A stretch of 46,306 bases of DNA, taken from the NCBI GenBank assembly GCA_945905735.1, contig CAMDQC010000024.1, positions 1 to 46,306 on the forward strand, read 5' to 3'. Made by a program: the position numbers and the translations under genes. Below are positions 27,051 to 34,200 of this stretch, one piece after another. Below the pieces are notes generated by a model, which was not told the DNA's origin, did not search any database, and worked only from the letters and a program-made list of their open reading frames with translations. Every line of letters starts with the position of its first letter. The stretch's first letter is position 1. The DNA is from Prosthecobacter debontii. GTDB lineage: Bacteria > Verrucomicrobiota > Verrucomicrobiia > Chthoniobacterales > Chthoniobacteraceae.

Positions 27051-28556
27051 ATGCGACGCGTCTTCGGATTGGAAACTGAGTATGGAATCACCGTGGAAGA
27101 AATGCCGGACCTCGATGTGGTCCGCGAGAGCATCGCCATCGTGCGCAGCTACACGGAGCACGGGGCGCACATGAAGTGGGATTACGTGAACGAAGACCCG
27201 CACCAAGATGCACGCGGCTTCCGCGCCGATGAGCTGCGGCAGGACACGGATGAGGCGGCGTTCTTCGAGCTGGATAAGCATCGGAACCTCTCGTTCGCCG
27301 AGATCAAGAGCGACCTCGTGTTGAGCAATGGCGCACGCTTTTACAACGACCACGCACACCCGGAATACTCCACGCCCGAGTGCTCCACGCTGGCGGAACT
27401 CGTGGCGCAGGATAAAGCGGGCGAGCGCGTGCTGGAGGAGTGCTTGCGCCGCCGGAACTCTCACCTCGTCGCGCCGCAAGTCGGGCGCATTTATAAGAAC
27501 AACACGGACTTCCAGGGCCACAGCTACGGGTGCCACGATAATTTCCTGATGCGCCGGAGCGTGGACTGGGAGCACATCGTGCGGGATAGCGTCTCCTTTC
27601 TCATCACGCGGCAACTCTTTGCGGGTGCGGGGAAAGTGGGCATCGAAGGCGAAGACGAGTGCAGCCACGGGGCGACGTTCCAGCTCGCACAACGGAGTGA
27701 TTTCTTCGAGGTGCTCACGAGCATCGACACGATGAATCGCCGCCCGCTGGTGAACACGCGCGACGAACCGCACAGCGACGCGGGGCTGTATCGGCGGTTC
27801 CACATCATCATCGGCGACGCGAACATGAGCGAGTGGGCGACCGCGATGAAAGTGGGCACGACCGCGCTGGCACTGGAGCTGATCGAGTTAGACAAAGCGC
27901 CGCGCATTGCGCTCGCAGACCCCATCCACGCCGTGAAGCACATCAGCCGCGACGAGTCGTGGAAATGGAACGTCGCCCGCAGCGGAGGCGGGACGATGAG
28001 CGCGCTCGACATCCAGCACGAATGGCTCGCCGCTGCCCGCCAGCACTGCGCTGCCAGCGAGGACACCGCGTGGGTTCTCGCCGAATGGGAGCACGTCCTC
28101 GCCGATCTCGCCCGCGACCCGATGAGCACGCGCGACCGATGCGACTGGGCATCGAAGCGGTTCCTGCTCGATACCTTCCGCGAAGCCGAAGGGCTGGAGT
28201 GGAGCGACCCGTGGCTGCAATCCCTCGACCTCGAATACCACAACGTCTGCCGCGAATCGGGGCTCTACTACGAGCTAGTCCGCACCGGGCAGATGCGCCG
28301 CGTCGTCAGCGAAGACGCCATCCACCACGCGCTCTTTCACCCGCCAGAGACGACGCGCGCATTTTTCCGAGGCCGGGCAATCGCAAAGTTCGACACGCAG
28401 ATTTCCTCCCTCCGCTGGGACGAGATCACGTTCGGCGAAAACGCCGCCGCTTTCTCCATCCCACTCCCCCACCCCGCCCACAACGAAGAGCTAGAACGGC
28501 TGAACGCCCGCATCTCAGCGGCGAAGACGGTCGGCGACTTGATGCCGTCCGCCTAG
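27051..28556 (+). CDS. dop: Dop-type Pup/UBact deamidase-depupylase
   Basis: A 501-residue member of the carboxylate-amine ligase-like PafA/Dop family. Dop deamidates the C-terminal Gln of Pup and removes Pup from tagged proteins. The N-terminus MRRVFGLETEYGIT carries the metal-ligand glutamates (Glu8, Glu10). RGF and a charged insertion at about residues 58-88 correspond to the Dop loop, which PafA lacks. Asp100 in YNDHAHPEYSTPEC fits the catalytic aspartate; PafA has YLDVGSHPEY there. Further Dop motifs are YKNNTDFQGHSYGCHDNFLM, QLAQRSDFFEV, NTRDEPHSDAGLYRRFHIIIG and PPETTRAFFRG. It lacks a PafA C-terminal domain. No pafA, pup/UBact, mpa/arc or prcAB gene is in the window. Its stop overlaps the convergent lipoprotein stop (CTAG). 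The start has no clear SD. Confidence 0.93.
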   Translation: MRRVFGLETEYGITVEEMPDLDVVRESIAIVRSYTEHGAHMKWDYVNEDPHQDARGFRADELRQDTDEAAFFELDKHRNLSFAEIKSDLVLSNGARFYNDHAHPEYSTPECSTLAELVAQDKAGERVLEECLRRRNSHLVAPQVGRIYKNNTDFQGHSYGCHDNFLMRRSVDWEHIVRDSVSFLITRQLFAGAGKVGIEGEDECSHGATFQLAQRSDFFEVLTSIDTMNRRPLVNTRDEPHSDAGLYRRFHIIIGDANMSEWATAMKVGTTALALELIELDKAPRIALADPIHAVKHISRDESWKWNVARSGGGTMSALDIQHEWLAAARQHCAASEDTAWVLAEWEHVLADLARDPMSTRDRCDWASKRFLLDTFREAEGLEWSDPWLQSLDLEYHNVCRESGLYYELVRTGQMRRVVSEDAIHHALFHPPETTRAFFRGRAIAKFDTQISSLRWDEITFGENAAAFSIPLPHPAHNEELERLNARISAAKTVGDLMPSA

Positions 28557-29203
28557 TTCTTGTTGAGCATCTTCTTCACATCCTCAATCGTAAGCGGCTC
28601 CAAGTTCCCGCTCCATGCATTCTGGTATTTCGTTTGGTTTTCCGGGGTGATGCCGCGCTTAAAACGATCCGCTTCTTTGCCGAGGAACGTCCGCTCTCCA
28701 TCGGGCACCACAGGGATAGCCGCCGTCTTATCCGCCTCGCGAGCTTCCGCCGTCTCGTAGGTCTTCGTGCGTGCCGTCTTGCCCGCCTCGCGCGCATCAC
28801 CGGTAGGCGCTGACTTTGTGGAAAAGCGCAATTTATCCAGCCACGCCGTTTTTCCCTGAAACTCGCCAGTGCGATATTCCTTCGTCCGCACCCCATCCGC
28901 AAAGCGATACTCGCCCACATGCGCAGTCTTCCCCGCCTGCCAACTCGTATGGCCAAAGCGCGCGGTGGCTGGGTTAAACGAGCGGGTAAAATCAGGGACG
29001 ATCACCTCGGCCCCACGCTCTGAGCCTGCATCCCCACTGCTCATCGCGTTCTTGCGGCGACGCTCGGCCAGTGCTTTTTTGGCGGCGATCTCCTGTTCGT
29101 CGTATTTGCGGCGCGCTTTTTCCTCCGGCGATGCACAGCCGAAAAGGAGGCAGACGATTGCTAAAGAAAGAAGACGCACGCGAGACGAATGCCATCGGAG
29201 CAT
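28553..29203 (-). CDS. Lipoprotein with degenerate KTA/Y-T-E repeats, unknown function
   Basis: A 216-residue protein with a lipoprotein signal (LLSLAIVCLLFGCAS; lipobox LFGC, Cys23 as the lipidation site), so it is anchored to the outer or inner membrane. A charged helical stretch follows (EEKARRKYDEQEIAAKKALAERRRK). Residues 85-165 contain a loose repeat: AGKTAHVGEY, VRTKEYRTGEFQGKTAWLD, REAGKTARTKTYETAEARE and ADKTAA. I do not recognise the family. Its stop codon shares bases with dop, with which it converges. Upstream on the same strand are two small exported helical proteins, and the gap of 20 bases to the nearer one suggests one transcription unit. Confidence 0.7.
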   Translation of the reverse strand: MLRWHSSRVRLLSLAIVCLLFGCASPEEKARRKYDEQEIAAKKALAERRRKNAMSSGDAGSERGAEVIVPDFTRSFNPATARFGHTSWQAGKTAHVGEYRFADGVRTKEYRTGEFQGKTAWLDKLRFSTKSAPTGDAREAGKTARTKTYETAEAREADKTAAIPVVPDGERTFLGKEADRFKRGITPENQTKYQNAWSGNLEPLTIEDVKKMLNKN

Positions 29204-29223
29204 CCCACGGTCAAGACCGCGAA

Positions 29224-29433
29224 CTACGACCGAGCGGCGAAGTTTTTGACGGTTTTCGCCGTGGCTTCCAACTCCTCGAGCTTCTTGATGGATGCGGCCT
29301 GGCGCTCTAGGAGCTTCGCATTTTGATCACGGACGGCCTTGAGCACGTCCACTGCATTACGGGGCTTCTGAGGGGGCGTTTCAGCCAGCGCGACGAAAGC
29401 GGCGGCGGTGAGAATAGTGAGAATCCGGTTCAT
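29224..29433 (-). CDS. Small exported helical protein (69 aa), translationally coupled
   Basis: A 69-residue protein beginning with a signal peptide (MNRILTILTAAAFVALA). The mature part is almost entirely charged amphipathic helix (AVDVLKAVRDQNAKLLERQAA, then SIKKLEELEATAKTVKNF), suggestive of a coiled coil. No family is recognised. The start is well supported: ATG at 29433 is preceded by GGAGGAGGAG with a 7-base gap, the only clear Shine-Dalgarno I found in the window. It overlaps the upstream stop as ATGA, indicating translational coupling with the 87-residue protein gene before it. Confidence 0.7.
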   Translation of the reverse strand: MNRILTILTAAAFVALAETPPQKPRNAVDVLKAVRDQNAKLLERQAASIKKLEELEATAKTVKNFAARS

Positions 29434-29693
29434 TTCCCGGCTCCTCCTCCGCGCGATGCGTGGATTTTCGCCATCCGCATCTCTTCAGCGATCGCGGTCA
29501 TTCGCTTTTCCATGTCGTCTTGGTTGGCGGTAAACTGGGTCTGTTGCTGCTCGATTTCGCCGATGAGTTTGGCAAGTTCGACGGCCTCCTGCGTGGGCTG
29601 TGAGGGCTGTTGGCCATTGCTCGGGGAGGCAAATATGCTGCCGAGAGCGACTGCGATCCCGCAGGCGAAAAGAATTTTGATGGGCTGCTTCAT
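29430..29693 (-). CDS. Small exported helical protein (87 aa)
   Basis: An 87-residue protein. ATG at 29693 gives a signal peptide (IKILFACGIAVALGSIFA, cleavage probably near SNG/QQ). The mature chain has a Gln/Pro-rich start, then a helix (AVELAKLIGEIEQQQTQFTAN, then DDMEKRMTAIAEEMRMAKI) and a basic Gly-rich end (GGGAGK). The in-frame ORF further upstream (to 29831) crosses the rpoN promoter and is not real coding. The family is not recognised. It is divergent from rpoN (136-base gap) and is the first gene of a likely three-gene unit with the 69-residue protein and the lipoprotein, all envelope-directed. Confidence 0.68.
   Translation of the reverse strand: MKQPIKILFACGIAVALGSIFASPSNGQQPSQPTQEAVELAKLIGEIEQQQTQFTANQDDMEKRMTAIAEEMRMAKIHASRGGGAGK
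29441..29450 (-). promoter_or_regulatory. Strong Shine-Dalgarno sequence of the 69-aa gene
   Basis: On the minus strand GGAGGAGGAG ends seven bases before the ATG at 29433. It lies within the last codons of the upstream 87-aa gene and fixes the start choice. It stands out because the other starts examined here lack an SD. Confidence 0.75.
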
Positions 29694-29755
29694 AGCGCTC
29701 TCTTCTCTAGCGGAAAGTGAGCCCAAAAAGTCTCTTGAAAGTTTTTTTTGCGCCG

Positions 29756-29771
29756 TGGCACGACCATTGCT
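29756..29771 (+). promoter_or_regulatory. Sigma-54 (-24/-12) promoter of rpoN
   Basis: TGGCACG (29756-29762), four bases, then TTGCT (29767-29771) match the sigma-54 consensus TGGCACG-N4-TTGCW without mismatch. GG is at 29757-29758 and GC at 29769-29770, giving the required 10-base spacing. The initiation region would fall around 29782, leaving a CA-rich leader of about 48 bases before the rpoN ATG. This implies that sigma-54 helps control its own gene. An enhancer-binding site was not identified. Confidence 0.85.
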
Positions 29772-29808
29772 AAAGTCACTATCGCGAACGTTAGTAAGTC
29801 CAACAACA

Positions 29809-29816
29809 ACCAACAA
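29809..29816 (+). promoter_or_regulatory. CA-rich leader octamer ACCAACAA before rpoN
   Basis: ACCAACAA lies 13 bases before the rpoN ATG, within a 30-base leader made almost only of A and C. There is no Shine-Dalgarno. Shared with the globin and DUF4142-like gene leaders. Confidence 0.4.
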
Positions 29817-29829
29817 ACCAACACACAAC

Positions 29830-31230
29830 ATGGCCGGATTATCCCAAACTCAAAGCCTCTCTCAACATCAAGTTCTCGCCCCCCAGTTGCAACAAAGTCT
29901 GCAAATCTTGCAGGTCCCGATGCTCGAACTCCGCTCCCTCATTCAACAGGAAATCGAAGCGAATCCCACTCTCGAAGTGGAAGACATCGAGCCGAAGCTG
30001 GAAGAAAAATCGCGCGAAAAGGAAGAGTTCCGCGAGGAGTTCGACCGCCTCACCAAACTCGACGACGAATGGCGCGATTACATGGCACAAAGCGCCAGTT
30101 ACGCTCGCCGCAGCACAGAGGAGGATGAGCGTCGGCAGTTCTTCTTCGACTCGCTGACAGAGGAACAAACCCTCCAGCAGCACCTTTTCGAGCAGCTTCG
30201 CGGAACAGACCTGCCAAAAAGCGACATCCAACTCGGCGAGTTGCTCATCGGGAATATTGACGACAGCGGATTCCTCACCACGACCCCAGAGGAAGTCGCC
30301 GGGAATACGGGACTAGATGTAGAGGATCTGAACCGTCTTCTGCAATTGGTGCAAACATTCCACCCAGTCGGAGTCGGAGCCCGTAACCTCAGCGAATGCC
30401 TCCTCATTCAGCTCAAGCGGCTAGGAAAAGAGGGCGCATTGGAGTGGAAAATCATCTCAAACCACCTTGAAGACCTCGCAAAGAAGCGCTACCCGGAAAT
30501 CGCCCGACGCTGCGGGACGAATATCGAATGCGTGCAACGCGCCGCGAACTTCATCGCTACTCTGGACCCGAAGCCCGGCCAGATTTTCGCCCCTGACCCA
30601 AACCACTACGTCCTGCCCGACGTCACTGTAGAGAAAATCGGCGGTCGCTGGATTATTTCACTGAACGGCGACCAGATTCCCCATCTCCGTATCAGCAACA
30701 CCTACAAGGATTTAATGGCGCAGGACACAAACAAGGACGACGTCCGCGAATACATCCGCGAAAAGATTCGCAGCGGGAAATTCCTCATCAAAAGCATCCA
30801 TCAGCGCCAGCAGACGATCTCCAACATCGCCCACGAAATCGTAGCGCGTCAGAAAGAGTTTCTGGAGCATGGACCGAGCGGACTGAAACCCCTAACAATG
30901 GTGCAAATCGCAGAGGTCGTCGGCGTTCACGAAACCACCGTAAGTCGCGCCATATCAGGTAAATACATGGCGACCCCGCACGGGGTCTTCGACATGAAAT
31001 ACTTCTTCACGCCCGGCTACCAGACTGCCGACGGCGAAACGATGAGCAACACTAGCGTCAAGGGCGTGATCGATGAACTTGTAGGCAAGGAAAATTCCAA
31101 AAACCCTCTGAGCGACAAAGAAATCGTCGAGCTCCTAGAGAAGAAAGGCATCCCAATCGCCCGCCGCACCGTCGCGAAATATCGCAACGAGCTGAATATC
31201 CTTCCGAGCAATATGCGGAAGAGCTTTTGA
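29830..31230 (+). CDS. rpoN: RNA polymerase sigma-54 factor RpoN
   Basis: The alternative sigma factor that directs polymerase to -24/-12 promoters and needs ATP-dependent enhancer-binding activators. The 466 residues match the family. Region I is Gln/Leu-rich (QTQSLSQHQVLAPQLQQSLQ, then ILQVPMLELRSLI, EIEANPTLE). An acidic region II follows, then the core-binding domain (LLIGNIDDSGFL, FHPVGVGARNLSECL, LDPKPGQIFA). The helix-turn-helix is at about 357-386 (MVQIAEVVGVHETTVSRAISGKY) and the RpoN box ARRTVAKYR at 444-452 recognises the -24 element. ATG at 29830 is clear; the ORF extension upstream (from 29323) is antisense to the small exported genes. The usual neighbours (lptB, hpf, ptsN) are absent. 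It ends one base before the convergent CotH gene. Confidence 0.97.
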   Translation: MAGLSQTQSLSQHQVLAPQLQQSLQILQVPMLELRSLIQQEIEANPTLEVEDIEPKLEEKSREKEEFREEFDRLTKLDDEWRDYMAQSASYARRSTEEDERRQFFFDSLTEEQTLQQHLFEQLRGTDLPKSDIQLGELLIGNIDDSGFLTTTPEEVAGNTGLDVEDLNRLLQLVQTFHPVGVGARNLSECLLIQLKRLGKEGALEWKIISNHLEDLAKKRYPEIARRCGTNIECVQRAANFIATLDPKPGQIFAPDPNHYVLPDVTVEKIGGRWIISLNGDQIPHLRISNTYKDLMAQDTNKDDVREYIREKIRSGKFLIKSIHQRQQTISNIAHEIVARQKEFLEHGPSGLKPLTMVQIAEVVGVHETTVSRAISGKYMATPHGVFDMKYFFTPGYQTADGETMSNTSVKGVIDELVGKENSKNPLSDKEIVELLEKKGIPIARRTVAKYRNELNILPSNMRKSF

Positions 31231-31231
31231 G

Positions 31232-34200
31232 CTACTGCATCTGTAAGTGAACTCGGAAGTACCTCTGTGACGAAGCGCTCGCAGGGATCGTGTAGATGTT
31301 CGTCTCCACCCCGCCAGCCGACGTGCGGCTGACGAGTGTGGCTGCAGCAGGCGCGAACGGCACAGAAAGGGCCGCCGTTTCCTGAATGGTGTGGACGACA
31401 TCATCGGCGACGAGAGCACGACGAAAGATGAAGGTGAAGGTCCCATCTGAATTGCGAATGGTCGTCGGGAGTTGCGCGGTTGATCCCCCGGTGGGCGAAC
31501 CGCTCAGCGCATACTCGAGCAGCGCGGTGAGGCCATCGCCATCGGTGTCGTCGGAGTCGCTGGTGATGCCGTGTGTAGTTTTCCATGCTGCGTAACCCGT
31601 GAAGTCGGTGCCGCCGGGAGTCACGTCTGCGCTGGCCCGCCAGCTTGCGGCGAGGCTGTGATTTGGGTTGGTCGCGGGATTTTTCAGCACGAGCGATGGG
31701 CCGAAGCCATCTGCTTCCGTCGGCCAGGGCGCGGTGACCGAGTAACTGCAAACGCGGATGTCGGTGACCAAGTCCGGCGCACGAAGCGTGAGATTTTCGC
31801 CGCTGTTGCTGAGCCGTCCGGTGTAGATGCCGTAGGGCGCGCCGCCATATCGCTCGGTGTATTTTGCGGCGTTGCGGGCGAGCAAAAGGCGACTGCCGGG
31901 CGCGAGCACGGTGGTAGGAAATGTGTAGTCGATGCCAGTCGCGAAATATGCGCCGGTCAGGTTTACGCTGCTCGCGCTGATGTTCGTGAGTTCGAGGAAT
32001 TCAAACTCGTCGCTGTCCGTGATGTCCGGCGACGCAGGCGCGGCGGGGTGATAGTGAATTTCGCTGAAGACGATGTTTGCATTCGATGCGGGGACGACGT
32101 CCGCGAAGAACGTCGCCTCGGTGATCGCGGACCATTCGCCGCCTGCGCTGCGAGCGCGGCTTTTCACCGTGACGGTCGGTTGCGTGAGAACCAATGCGGC
32201 GCTGTAAGTCGTGCCTACGATCGCGCCGCCAATGGCGCGTGGGTCGGTGCCATTGGTCGTGTAGTAAATGGTGCCGGCCGGTGCGGAAATCGTGAGGTTG
32301 TAGCCGCCCGCGACGTTGCCGCCGTGCTGCGAAAATGTCGGCGCATTGGTGAGCGGGTAAAGCGGCGCGGTGGCGTCTCCGTAAGCCGTGGTGAGGTTGT
32401 ATGCGCGGAGCTGGTTGACGATTGTCGTGTGACGATTCGAGAGATAATTGCGCGCACCGGTCACGGCGTTTTGCCAATCCGTCGCGTTGAACGCAGGCGT
32501 CCGCGCGGTGTCGCCCCAACGCATTGAGTGACCACGCACGGCGAGATTGATCTTCGCGGAAAGCGCATCCATTCGGGCTTGCGCGACGGCGGGAGTCATC
32601 GCGCCGCTGTTAAAGAGATGCTTGTGCGCGCGGTCGGCGACGCGCATGCGGAACTCGGGGCTGAACGCGAGGTCTTGGAAAATCCACTGCGGATTCGAGT
32701 AGGCGAAGTTCGTCTGGTTGCCGCCATTGAAAGGACCGGTGCGATCGTTCTGTGAACTACCAGCTCCGAGGGTGTGCTCGGCATCGTGATTGATGAATAT
32801 GAATCCTTGGTCTGTGACTCGGCTGCGCATCGCGAACCAGTTGTTCGCGCGGTCGTTTGAGAGGAACGACGAGAGCGGCGCGTCGCCGTCGCCCGTGTAG
32901 AAAATGCACAGCATATAGTCGATGAGACTGTCCTCATTCACCAGCACGGGCAGCGCGGGATTCCGCGTTCCGTCGGCATTGCGCCCGAGCATATTGAAGT
33001 AAGCGGCGAGGTCGGAATTTCCACTTTGCGTCACGCCCGGCGCGGTTGCGAATGCGCGGTGCTTGTTCCAGAGTTCACGCCACGGAGCGTTCATCGTTCC
33101 GCCTGCGGGATTTGGCATTTGGTCAAAGTATCCGTCGGTCGCTTCCGTGACAAATCCCGCCACGTGATTGCCTGTTTTCACGATGTCCCAATCGTCTTTG
33201 CTGCCGCCGAAGTATGCTTCGCCAAAGCCTGCGCTCGGGCGTTCGTCGAACCAATAAAGGCCCCAATAAATGCCGTTGAGATAAAGGTGGAAGTACTTCG
33301 TCCGTGAGCCCGGCGAGCCAGTGTCGATGAGCGTCTGCCGCGCAAACGGGTCGCGGATCATAGTGTCGTTTCCGTCGCCGAGCACCCACGAGTAGTTCTG
33401 ACTACTCGCCAGATCGATCACGTCATGCTCGCTTGTTCCGGCATCTCCGAAGATCGGGTAGTCGAGCTTCCCGACGCTGTAGCTGTCGCGGAAATAGATG
33501 CGGAAGCTGTGTTTCGCGTACTGGGCGTTGCGGCTGTAACCGCCGCGGATGCGCAGGCCGCAGTCGTGCTGGAACTCGCCGTGAAATCCTGCGGGCTTTG
33601 TGGAATCCAGCCACTCAATGCTCGCGGCCCGTTCCCAGTCCTCGCCGTGGCCGTAGGCGTTTGCGTAAATGCCCGTCGTCGGGTCGGTGAGATCCGCTTG
33701 GTTGGTGACGATTGAGATGCTCGGAATCTGCGTCAGCGCCGCCGTCATCGCCGTGTCGCCGTAAAGAGTGCGGACGTTTTGATCCATGCCGTAAACCATG
33801 ACCTGATTCGTCCCGGCTGCATTGGGGATCGGGCTGGTCGGCCAGCCTGCGGGCGGCGTTCCGGTCGGCTGCTGCGCGAGCACGTCAGCGAGGAAGAGGT
33901 ACGTTTGTGTATCCGTGTTCGACGGCACCCAATCGGTCTTGAACGCACGCGCACGCAGCACTGTGGTCGCAGCGACATTGATCGGTGCTGTGTAAAGCGT
34001 GCCGTTCAGCGGGGTCGGTGCGTTGCCGTTGGTCGTGTAGTAAATCTGAGCGTCTGCGGTCAGGCAGGTGACGGACACCGATTGCGCCGTGGTGAAAAAG
34101 CCACGCTTCACCGAGAACGAAGTGTCGCCCACAAAATCGAGATACCACGGCGAGTAGTTGTGTCCGCCCGGCGTCGGGAAACTCAGGTGGCTGGCGAAGG

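Noticed and set aside
26960-27803. N-terminal extension of the alpha/beta hydrolase frame through dop
   Set aside because: The extension is antisense to highly conserved dop sequence, while a signal peptide begins at 26960.
29430-29693. The 87-aa protein ending in a Gly-rich tail as a possible UBact/Pup-like modifier near dop
   Set aside because: It has an N-terminal signal peptide and ends GGGAGK, not Gln or Glu, so it does not fit a cytosolic Pup/UBact modifier.
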